A stretch of DNA of 64,000 nucleotides from Asterias amurensis (taxonomy: Eukaryota > Echinodermata > Asteroidea > Forcipulatida > Asteriidae), in the NCBI RefSeq assembly GCF_032118995.1, contig NC_092661.1:5148501-5212500 (forward strand). The letters are read 5' to 3'. Both the position numbers and the translations under genes were made by a program. This document shows, piece by piece, positions 23,301-35,300 of the stretch. Below the pieces are notes generated by a model that was given only the letters and a program-made list of their open reading frames with translations, was not told the DNA's origin and did not search any database. Position 1 is the stretch's first letter. Every line of letters begins with the position of its first letter.

Positions 23301-26300
23301 CGCCCCGGTACTAGGCAATTTTTTGGCCTTACCGGGGCGTTTCCCCTTCTGTCGGGCGGATCCCGGCGGAGACGGTGAGACCGTAAGGTCCCCCGCTCGG
23401 CCGGTTACAGATCCGTCAGCCCCGGCAGCCGGCGATGGCTGAGGGGGCTGACTGGGAGATTGCTTTGGCGGCGACGTAATGTCACCGTCGCAATCCCCCG
23501 AGGACTCGGGCTGTCTCGGAGGGATGTAGGTCCCCCCTACGTCGACAAGCCCTGTCCTCCCGATTTCTTATAACTCATAATTAAATCTCACTCTAGAATT
23601 TCTCAACAACTCTACTAGAAATTCTCAACACTTACAGACTATCCTGCTATCGGATATCTGCTAAACTACACTCTTATTTTAGCTAAAAGGGGCAAAGAAA
23701 TCTACCGTAATACGGACAATCACGTACTTACGTCCGCTACCTTTGCCGGCTAAGAGAAAAAGAGGACGCCGACGTGGTGGGCATGTCACAGGGCATCGGG
23801 GATAGGACTCTTGAGGGCGCTATTGTGTGTAAAACTCTTAGCTTTTTGCCTGCCGGCATAGGGAACAATGCAATTGTAGTATTCGCTCTTCAGGTAAGTA
23901 GAGTGAAGTAGACCAATTGTTTTTTTTTTCATTAAAAACCAACATGGTTTACTTTCATTTGTCTTCGAAATTTTGTCCCCTTCTTTTTCTTCTTACTTGT
24001 TGATTGAGGGCAGTATTCCAGTGGGTACTCTTCGACCATCACTTCGCACAGTGTTATGAGGTTGTCCTCATATCCATTCATATGATCTTTGTCGTCCACG
24101 CTGACGTACTGCGCAATCACGGGAGGGTCACACAAAAACTGTATGTGTGCCCCAGGGATCGATGCTTGGACCGATGTCACTGGTAACCCACAGGCGGCAT
24201 TGTTGAAAATGTCGCTCTCTATGCCTGCTCTAACGACAGCACCAATCAGTCGATTATCTGCCAATGAAAAATCATTTCTTATAAACTCATTTCAGTTCAG
24301 GATGCATTGTTGACAAATGCATTGCAAACATGACACCAAATTAAACGACACGTTGGGGTTAGCCACCACCGATAGGCATTGCAGTGTAATCATTGATTGT
24401 GTTAATGATAAAGATCTAGGTGGATTTTTTCTAATCAGAATGATCTTAAGTTCCTTTTGTCTGCGAAGCAAAAAAAAAACAGATAAAAACTTTGCCAGAA
24501 AATACTCGTTAGTATAGCGTAATGTAGGTATTCATAATAAAACGTCATCGTTTGTATCATCAACAAACCCACTCATGGAACTTTTATTGTCACAGAAAGT
24601 CCGTCAGTGTGCATGTAGACCTTTTCGAATCACGTCGTGCATTGGCCTAATGTCATGGCTCTGCTTGTTCTGAGCACCAAATCGGCACTCGCGGAAGCAA
24701 GGAATAGGGGACTTTCGGGACGCTTGGTGGCAGCAGACTTACCAGGTAAAATCCATTGTTCTCGGTAATGTGCGCATGCTCAGAACTACGTTAACAATGA
24801 ACATTTACCTTAAAGGTGTGCGTTCAAAAGTCTTTTATTCCAGGCGTATTCACGAGTTTGCGGGGAGTTTTGGCTTGTGTGTGTGCGTACTCCACGTAGG
24901 CATTCTACGCATAGCAATTCGGCGCTTTAGCGTGAACGGAGAACGGTGAGCGTAAGCGCAGAATCCGGCGGTCAGCAGAGCCATGAAATCGGGCCCTGGT
25001 CTAGCTTGCGATCGAATTTGTTCGCTAGCTAGGTCAGCAGGCACCTCATTCCAGTCATACCTTCCTAAACTTCCTTTCAGCCGTGCCGGTATCACTCCGC
25101 ACAAGATCGAGTGATAAATATCACAATTGAGAAGTACATTTCAAACTAACTTTTACTTTAATTGAACATTTTCCGTTTTGATAATCACATGAACAGGTCC
25201 TCTTTGGTAAAAAGTTTAAATAAATTTAGAAAGTTATCGCTGATTATCAGATACCTCGGCTTTATAACCCAAGATCGCGCCAGTCATATCAAAACGTTTC
25301 AAAGTATTAACTTTTAGAACTTACTATAGCTGTCTCCTCTGTTGACAAGGGTGATACGACCGAGGCGGTGGTTTGCTCCCAGGTCCACCTTCCACCAGGG
25401 ATGGGAATTTATGCCTACAACAAGAACGAATTTAAGAGAGTTCTGGATTACATACTGATGTTGAAAACCTTATGGTATCGATGGTGTATAACCACAAACA
25501 AACACGCAGTTTTGACTACTGTGTTCCCACGAAGTGATCTGTTGACCTTTTGAAGCATTAGTACGAAGGCCCATTAGTGCCAGCAAAAAATAAAATTCAA
25601 ATCCGTTATTACGGATTCGCAATCCGTTATTAGGGATTAGTAATCCGTTATAACGGATTTGCAATCCGTTATTAACGGATTAACAATCCGTTATTACGGA
25701 TTTGCAATCCGTTATTACGGAAAAGTAATCCGTTATTACGGATTAGTAATCCGTTATTACGGATTAGTTATCCGTTATTATGGATTAGTAATCCGTTATT
25801 ACGGATTAGTAATCCGTTATTACGGATTCACAATCTGTTATTACGGATTAACAATCCGTTATTACGGATTTGTAATCCGAAATTACGGATTCCCTCGAGG
25901 ATCCCCCGAGGGCGCTATGTGCTGGTTACTCAGCCTAGAGTGCAGTGGTTTGATTGACGCAATTTTGTGGAGTCAAAGATTTGACACCACCAAAATGACG
26001 AACAGTGTTACTTCACGTAGTATAAAGAAAATCACACAAAATGGCATTGTGTGCGGTCATAACATTATACTTTAAGAATCAGTTCAGGTAAATAATTGAC
26101 ATACTTGCTCACGGTCAAATTTTTTTTATACTTTGTAGGTGGAAGGGCCTTTGGGTGCAAATAAACAAAATTGCATTTTCAATTCCACATATAGCCCGTT
26201 GCCATGGTGATTTTGTTTTTTGGCCATTTTAGGCGGATTTTGGGGTCTGAAAAACTGTTTTTTAGCTCATTTTTACAACTCCACCCCACCAAAATGCAAA

Positions 26301-29300
26301 ATTATTTCAAAAAACCTTGTATATCACTACAAAGTATCATCCTTGGCCTTCCTTTCAGAAAAACAATTATTGCTTTAAATATCACCCTTGTGCTATTTTT
26401 GCATCGTTTATTACAGTATGTTTGCAAAATCGCCATTTTTACCCTATTTTTGGACTCAAAATGTCAACTTGCCAGGGGTCTCAGAAAATTTTCCTTTCGG
26501 CTGTGATCAGGGCCAACATTGGTCTTTTCATATCTGGTGTGAAAAACTTGGGCAATTGTATCCTGTTGTGACAGTACTGCCTCAAAACTAGACTTTTTTC
26601 CCCAAAACGTGAAAAAATGCTTTTTAAGGGTCTTTTCAAATAATGTTGACATACGTGTCCACGGTGAAAAAAAAAGGAATATTTTTCTTATACTTTGTGG
26701 ATGGTAGGAACTTGGGTTCCAAATAAACAAAATTTACATTTCAAATCATTATACAATACGCAGGCTGCAATACGTTGCCATGGTAACAGTTCATTTGTGT
26801 TTAGGCCACTTTAGGCCGATTTGGGGGTCTGAAAAACTGTTTTTTAGTTAATATTTACAACTCCACCCCACCAAAAAACACAAATATTTCATAAAACCTT
26901 TTACATCACTACAAAGTATCATCCTTGGATTTACTTGAGTCAAAAATTATTGCTATAAATTTCACCCTTGTGCTATTTTCAGAACGTGCATTAGAGTATG
27001 TTTTTCGAACTTGCAAAATCAACTTTTTTACCATATTTTTTGCCCTCAAAATTTCATTTTTTCAGGGGTTTCAGAATATTTTCCTTTCGGTTTTGATTAG
27101 GGCCAAAATTGATCTTTTTATTTCTGGTAAGAAAAACTTGGGCAAATGTATCCTGTGACAGTACTGTCTCAAAAATATACTTTTTTTCTCAAAACAGAAA
27201 AATGCATTTTGAATTGTTTTTTTCTTCATATTGAATTTATAACATTATAAAGTACTAATTCTATCAATCCTGCAGCCCTTGCTAAGCACTCTGTAGGCTT
27301 AGTGGATTACCCAACATTGATCAGGAACTATTGATGACATAAATTTTAGAATTTGGTGGCCCAGCCCCAATCATATTCCTTGACATTGCATAAAACAATG
27401 TTTTGTGAATAGCGCCTCTTTTTTTAAAGTGTTCCCTTTCGGTTGTGATTGGGGCGATTATTGGTGTTTTCATGTCTTCTGGGGAGAAACACTTGGGTTT
27501 ATTGTATCCTGTTGTGACACTACCTGCCTCAAGTATAGTAATTTTTTTCAAAAACAATGTATGCTTGTAAAAATCTGGCACTGTTTCCATGCCCTTTGAG
27601 TATTGAGTACAAAGTTTTTATTTAAACATAATGGTATCCAGCCAAGCCATAACCAATGCTTTGCCACTGAGAGTTCTTGATTTGGCTACTTTACCTATTG
27701 TACAGGTACATGTATGATTCCCATTGCAAGTAGCGTGCAATGAGCATTATTTACAAGTTGTCTTTAATACAGGGCCTACTCTCCTTGGTCCCTGCCTGCT
27801 ACCAAATGTAAAACTTTTCATAGAGATAGAGATCATGAACAATAGAGTTTCTGTGCTGCAGATGGTTTGGAGCATCGAATCATGTCCAACACAAATGTGG
27901 GAAATTAAAAAGCCTTCGCTTAAAAGTGTTGGAAAAATTTTGCCAAGATCTTATTAAAAACAATGATACTAACGATTTGTAAGATGAACGTAAGAGATCA
28001 TTTAAAAGGAACACGTTGCCTGGGATCGGTCAATTTGGTCTTTGAAATGCGTTTGTAACAGTTTGTTATAAAATGCATACGTTAGAAAGATGTTTTTGAG
28101 TGATACTTGTGTGGATCATTGTTTTCTACTTTTAAAATATCTTTCTAATCATATGCATTTTGTAATAAACGGTTACAAACGCTTTTCAAAGACCAACTCG
28201 ACCGATCCAAGGCAAAGTGTTCCTTTAATGAAACAACATTGACAGAAGTTGTAAATACTTGCACCTGCTCAACCTAAATTAGTAAGATGCAATTGCAGTA
28301 ACAAAAGTTTATTAATCCTAGTTTAATTATTTTTTCCATTCGCTATCTTACTAATTCATATTTGGTATATATATCTCTGAGAACGATCAACAAAAAACAT
28401 TGTCAAACATTACCTGCTGAATTGTTTATCACGTAACCAACTCTGTTATTGCTTGCAACAGTACAATTGAAAGGAACCCCACCATGGGTGAGGGAACTGC
28501 TTACAGAAGGCTTAAGCAGGTGAATGGCCATTTAGATACTTTGGAGACAGTATTTCCCCCTGCGCACTTTTAGAGCCTCTTTGTTCTGATGGGGATGAAA
28601 ATGTTTAGTTTGGTAGCAGGCAGGGGACCAAGGAGACTGTTTTAAGGCCATGTATAGACAACTTGTAAAGAATGCTCATCGCACTACTTCTCTTCTTGCA
28701 ATGTGAATCATACCTGGGCCCAATTTCATGGCTCTGCTTACCGCCGAATTCTGCGCTTACAATTGCGATTCCCCGCTTGTGTGCAAGCGCCAAATTTCTG
28801 CGCTAGCCTTGTAAGCGTAAAATGCCTAGTAACTTGAAGTATGCACGCGCTGAAGGCAAAATTCGCCGCTAACCCGTGAAATACGCTTGCCGTAAGCACA
28901 AAATTGTGTGCTTACGGTTAGCAGAGCCATGAAATTGGGCCCTGGACAACTAGGTAAAGAAGTCATGACGAAACAAGAACTCTCAGTGGCAAAGCATGGT
29001 TGTGGCTCCAAAAAAAAACCGTTGTACTTGTTACTTTAAAGAGCATGGAAACAGGGTTTAACGATCATGCACGTTTTTGTGTTTTATCAATTCAAACTAA
29101 GGAATATCTTCAAAATGCATTTTTCTTGTTTTCGGAAAAATTACCATGTTTGATGCAGAAGTGTCACAACACCAAAGTGTTTCGCCCCAGCAGACATGCA
29201 AACCATAATGATAGCCCAATCACAACCAAAAGGGAAATATTCTGAGAACCAATAAAAATTAAGACAGCACAAACTTTCTTGATGTGCAAGGGGATTTAAA

Positions 29301-32300
29301 AAATAAGACTTTCAAAAAAGAGGCGCTGTTCACAAAACTTTGTTTTATGCAATGTCAAGAAATATGATTGGGGCAGGGCCAATGTGGGGCAAATTCTAAG
29401 ATTTAGGTCATCAAGTCCTGATCAATGTTGGGTTATGCACTAAGCCTAGAGAGTGCTCATATGAAAAGCTGCTAGATTGATGGAATTATTACTTCTTTCT
29501 GTTATAAATTCAAAATGAAGCAAATAATTTCAAAATGCATTTCTCCATGTTTTGGGGGAAAAGGGTCTACTTTTGAGACAGCACTGTTACATCAGGATAC
29601 AGTTGCCCAAGTTTTTCTTACTGGAAATGAGAGGACAAATTTTGGCCCTATTCAAAACCGAAAGGAAAATATTCTCCTGAACAAAATGAAATTATGAGGG
29701 AAAAATATGGTAAAAATGTTGATTTTGCAAGTTCTAAAAACATACTCAAATGCACCTTCTGAAAATAGCACAAAGGTGAAATTTGTAGCAATCATTTGTT
29801 GTCTCAAGTAAAGCCAAGGATGATAATTGGTAGTGATGGCAAAGGTTTTATGAAATGTTTTTGTTTTTTGGTGGGGTGGAGTTGTAAATATTAACTAAAA
29901 AACAGTTTTTCAGACCCCCAAATCGGCCTAAAGTGGCCCAAACACAACCGAACTGTTACCATGTCAACGTGTTATATTATGATTTGAAATGTTAATTTTG
30001 TTTATTTGGACCAAAGTCCCTATAACCATCCACAAAGGATTAGAAAAATATTCCTTTCTTTTTAAATATGGACACATGTCAATATTATGTGAAATAACCC
30101 TTAAAAAGGCATTTTTCACGTTTTGGGGAAAAAAGTCTAGTTTTGAGGCAGTACTGTCACAACAGGATACAATTGCCCAAGTTTTTCTCACCAGATATGA
30201 GAATACCAATGTTGGCCCTAACCACAGCCGAAAGGAACATTTTCTGAGACCCCTGGCAAGTTGACATTTTTGGGTCCAAAAATAGGGTAAAAATGGCGAT
30301 TTTGCAAGTTCTAAAAGAATACTGTGATAAACGAGGCAGAAATGGCACAAGGGTGATATTTAAAGCAATAATTTTTTTTTCTCCAGGAAGGCCAAGGATG
30401 ATACTTTGTAGTGATATACAAGGTTTTTTTTAAATAATTTTGCATTTTGGTGGGGTGGAGTTGTAAAAATGAGCTAAAATCCAGTTTTTCAGACCCCAAA
30501 ATCGGCCTAAAATGGCCAAAAAACAAAATGAGCCGTAACCATGGCAACGGGCTTTATATGGAATTGAAAATGCAATTTTGTTTACTTGCACCCCAAGGCC
30601 CTTCCACCCACAAAGTATAAAAAAAATTCATTTTTTGACCGTGAGCAAATATGTCAACTATTTACCTGAACTGACTCTTAAAAACATCTTTCCAACCATA
30701 AATTTACTTCATAACATTCGCCAAATCCAGGGCAATGTGTACTGTTTTTAGGGACCGATTTCTGCAACGTTACATGTTAAATGTTAAGAGTCAGTTCAGG
30801 TAAATAGTTGACATAGTTGCTCACGGTCAAAAAATGATTTTTTTTTATACTTTGTTGGTGGAAGGGCCTTGGGGTGCAAGTAAACAAAATTGCATTTTCA
30901 ATTCTATATATAGCCCTTTGCCATGGTTACGGCTCATTTTGTTTTTTGGCCATTTTAGGCCGATTTTGGGGTCTGAAAAACTGGTTTTTAGCTCATATTT
31001 ACAACTCCACCCAACCAAAATGCAACATTATTTCAAAAAACCTTTTATATCACTACAAAGTATCATCCTTGGCCTTCCTTGAGAAAAAAAATTATTGCTT
31101 TAAATAACACCCTTGTGCTATTTTTGCATCATGCATTACAGTATGTTTTTAGAACTTGCAAAATCGACATTTTTACCCTATTTTTTGACCCCAAAATGTC
31201 AACTTGCCAGGGGTCTCAGAAAATTTTCCTTTCGGCTGTGATTAGGGCCAACAGTGGTCTTTCCATATCTGGTGTCAAAAACTTGGGCAATTGTATCCTG
31301 TTGTGACAGTACTGCCTCAAAACTAGACTTTTTTCCCCAAAACATGAAAAATGCCTTTTTAAGGGTCTTTTCACATAATATCGAAATACGTGTCCACGGT
31401 AAAAAAAAAGGAATATTTTTCTTATACTTTGTGGATGGTAGGATGGTAGGGACTTGGGGTCCAAATAAATAACATTTACATTTCAAATCATAATATAACA
31501 CGTTGCCATGGTAACAGTACATTAACACATGTGTTTAGGCCACTTTAGGCCGATCTTGGGGTATGAAAAACTGTTTTTTTAGTTTATATTTACAAATCCA
31601 CCCCACCAAAAAACAAAAATATTTCATAAAACCTTTTACATCACTACAAAGTATCATCCTTGGCTTTACTTGAGACAAAAAAATATTGCTAACAATTTCA
31701 CCCTTGTGCTATTTTTAGAACGTGCATTAGAGTATGTTTTTAGAACTTGCAAAATCAACATTTTTACCAGATTTGTTGCCCTCAAAATTTCATTTTTTTC
31801 AGGGGTCTCAGAATATTTTCCTTTCGGTTTTGATCAGGGCCAAAATTTGTCTTTTTTATTTCTGGTAAGAAAAACTTGGCAAGTGTATCCTGATGTTAAC
31901 AGTACTGTCTCAAAAATAGACTTTTTTCCTCAAACAGAAAAAATGCATTTTGAATTATTTTTTCTTCATACTGAATTTCTAACATTAAAAAGTAATAATT
32001 CTATCAATCTTGCAGCTTTTCCTTAGCACTAGTGGATTACCCAACATTTATCAGGAACTGTTGATGACCTTAATTTTAGAATTTGCCCGGCCCAGCCCCA
32101 ATCATATTTCTTGACATTGCATAAAACAATGTTTTGTGAATAGCGCCTCTTCTTTTGAAAGTGTTCCCATTCGGTTGTTATTGGTGTTTTATTTCTTCTG
32201 GGTAGAAACACTGTGTTTATTGTATCCTGTTGTGACTGATCATGCCTTAAGTATAGTAATTTTTTCAAAAACAATGCATGCTTGTTAAAAATCTGGCACT

Positions 32301-35300
32301 GTTTCCATGCCCTTTGAGTACTGAATACAAAGTTTTTATTTAAACATAATGGTATCCAACCAAACCATAACCAATGCTTTGCCACTGAAAGTTCTTGATT
32401 TGGCTACTTTACCTATTATACAGGTATGATTCCCATTGCAAGTAGAGTGCGATGAGCATTCTTTACAAGTTGTCTTTAATACAGGGCCTACTCTCCTTGG
32501 TCCCTGCCTGCTACCAAATGTAAAACTTTTCTTAGAGACAGAGATCATAAACAATGTAGTTTCTGTGCTTGCGGCAGATGGTTTGGAGCATCGAATCATG
32601 TCCAACACAAATGTGGAAAATTAAAAAGCCCGCTTAAAAGTGTTGGAAAAGTTTGCCAAGATCTTATTAAAAACAATGATACTAACGATTTGCAAGATGA
32701 GCGTAAGAGATTATTTAAAAGGAACACGTTGCCTGGGATCGGTTAAGTTGGTCTTTGAAATGCGTTTGTAACGGTTTGTTTTAAAATGCATGGTTTTTGA
32801 GTGATACTTGTGTGGATCATTATATTCTACTTTTAAAATATCTTTCTAATCATAATGCATTTTTTAATAAACATTTACAAACGCTTTTCAAATACCAACT
32901 CGACCGATCCAAGGCAACGTGTTCCTTTAATGAAACAACATTGAAAGAAGTTGTAAAAACTTGCACCTGCTGAACATAAATAAGTAAGATGCATTTGCAG
33001 TAACAAAAGTCTATTCAGGCTAGTTTGATTATTATTTCCATTCACTATCTTACTAATTCATAATTATTATATATGTCTCTGAGAACGATCAACAAAAAAC
33101 ATTGTCAAACATTACCTGCTGAATTGTTTATCACGTTAAATAAACCAACTCTTTCATTGTTTGCAACAGTACAATTGAAAGGAACCCCACCATAGATGGG
33201 GGAACTGCTTACAGAAGGCCAAAGCAGGTGAATGGCCATTTATACTTTGGATACAGTGCTTGCTCACTTTTAGAGCCTCTTTGTTCTGATTGGGATGAAA
33301 ATGTTTAGTTTGGTAGCGGGCAGGGGACCAAGAAGACTATTATAAGGCCATGTAAAGACAAGAACAGTAAAGATTGCTCATCGCACTACTTCTCTTCTTG
33401 CAATGTGTACCATACCTGTACAACTAGGTAAAGTAGTTATGACAAAATAAGATCTCAGTGGCTTAAAGAGCATGGAAACAGTGCCATATATTTTTAACAA
33501 GCATGCTCGTTTTTTTGTTTTTTATCAATTCAAACTAAGGGATAACTTCAAAATGCATTTTTATTGTTTTTGGAAAAATTACCATTTTTGAGGCAGAAGT
33601 GTCACAACAGGATACAATAAACCAAAGTGTTTCTCCCCAGTAGTCATGCAAACCATAATAATAGCCCAATCAAAACAAAAAGGGAAATATTCTGAGAACC
33701 AATAAAACATTAAAGACAGTACAAACTTTCTTGATGTGCAAGGGGAATTAAAAAATGTGATTTTCAAAAAAGAGGCGCTGTTCACAAAACTGTTATTTTA
33801 TTTTATGCAATGTCAAGAAATATGATTGGGCCAGAGCCGGGGTGGGGCAAATTATAAGATTTAGGTCATCAACAAGTCCTGATCAATGTTTGGTAATGCA
33901 CTAAACCTACAAAGTGCTTATAAAAAGCTGCCAGATTGATGGAATTATTGCTTACTTCTTCATGTTATAAATTCAAAATGAAGCAAATATTTCAAAATGC
34001 ATTTCTCTATGTTTTCGGGGAAAAGGGTCTATTTTTGAGACAGTTCTGTTACATCAGGATACAATTGCCCGAGTTTTTCTTACCAGAAATAAAATGACAA
34101 ATTATGGCCCTGATCAAAACCGAAAGGAAAATATTCTGAGACCCCTGAAAAATGGAATTTTGAGGGCAAAAAATATGGTAAAAATGTTGATTTTGCAAGC
34201 TCTAAAAACATACTCTAATGCACGTTCTTAAAATAGAACAAGGGTGAAATTTATAGCAATATTTTTTTTGTCTCAAGTAAAGCCAAGGATGATACTTTGT
34301 AGTGATGTAAAAGGTTTTATGAAATATTTTTGTTTTTTGGTGGGGTGGAGTTGTAAATATTAGCTTAAAAAAACAGTTTTTCATACCCCAAAATCGGCCC
34401 AAAGTGGCCTAAACACAAATGAACAGTTACCATGGCAACGTGTTATATTATGATTTGAAATGTTAATGTTGTTTATTTGCACCCCAAGTCCCTACCATCC
34501 ACAAAGTATAAGAAAAATATTCCTTTTCTTTTACCATGGACACGTATGTCGATATTATGTGAAAAGACCCTTAAAAAGGCATTTTTCATGTTTTGGGGAA
34601 AAAAGTCTAGTTTTGAGGCAGTACTGGCCCAACAGGATACAATTGCCCAAGTTTTTGACACCAGATATGGAAAGACCAATGTTGGCCCTAATCACAGACG
34701 AAAGGAAAATTTTCTGAGACCCCTGGCAAGTTGACATTTTGGGGTCAAAAAATAGGGTAAAAATGTCGATTTTGCAAGTTCTAAAAACATACTGTAATGC
34801 ATGATGCAAAAATAGCACAAGGGTGATATTTAAAGCAATAATTTTTTTTCTCAAGGAAGGCCAAGGATGATACTTTGTAGTGATATAAAAGGTTTTTTGA
34901 AATAATATTGCGTTTTGGTGGGGTGGAGTTGTAAATATGAGCTAAAAACCAGTTTTTCAGACCCCCAAATCGGCCTAAAATGGCCAAAAAACAAAATGAG
35001 CCGTAACCATGGCAACGGGCTATATATAGAATTGAAAATGCAATTTTGTTTACTTGCACCCCAAGGCCCTTCCACCAACAAAGTATAAAAAAAATTCATT
35101 TTTTGACCGTGAGCAACTATGTCAACTATTTACCTGAACTGACTCTTAAATGTTCAAAAAAAAAAAATAATTAAACAACTGTTCATGTTTTCATCATGAT
35201 TTATTTGACTTGAAATCATAGTTTTTCTGTTAAGCAAATAATGAGCGTTTTCGGAAATTTGAAGGGTATATGCATGGATGACATGTAGATATATCATGAC

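Larger units (their letters stand above)
26076..30677. mobile_element. Palindromic TTAA-flanked element, unit 1
   Basis: The ends gaatcagttcaggtaaata and the complement of tatttacctgaactgactc lie inside TTAA at both sides (26072-26075 and 30678-30681). Arms of ~1.75-2.1 kb are inverted copies; for example 27715-27830 pairs with 28607-28712. They enclose a ~0.8 kb spacer. Each arm includes two ~0.57 kb subrepeats. TTAA duplication suggests Kolobok- or piggyBac-type mobilisation. No transposase was recognised. Two smaller MITEs lie inside (28017-28224 and 28716-28942). Confidence 0.75.

Noticed and set aside
25595-25893. Possible CRISPR-like array
   Set aside because: Monomers are contiguous ~21-bp satellite repeats with no unique spacers, in a eukaryotic genome.
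25659-26075. 138-aa frame with IRYYG-type repeats
   Set aside because: Produced by the 21-bp satellite monomers keeping frame; not a gene.
26204-35099. Many 60-110 aa frames on both strands within the palindromes
   Set aside because: The same translated blocks recur wherever the 0.57 kb monomer recurs, in opposite strands of the arms. They lack a recognisable domain.
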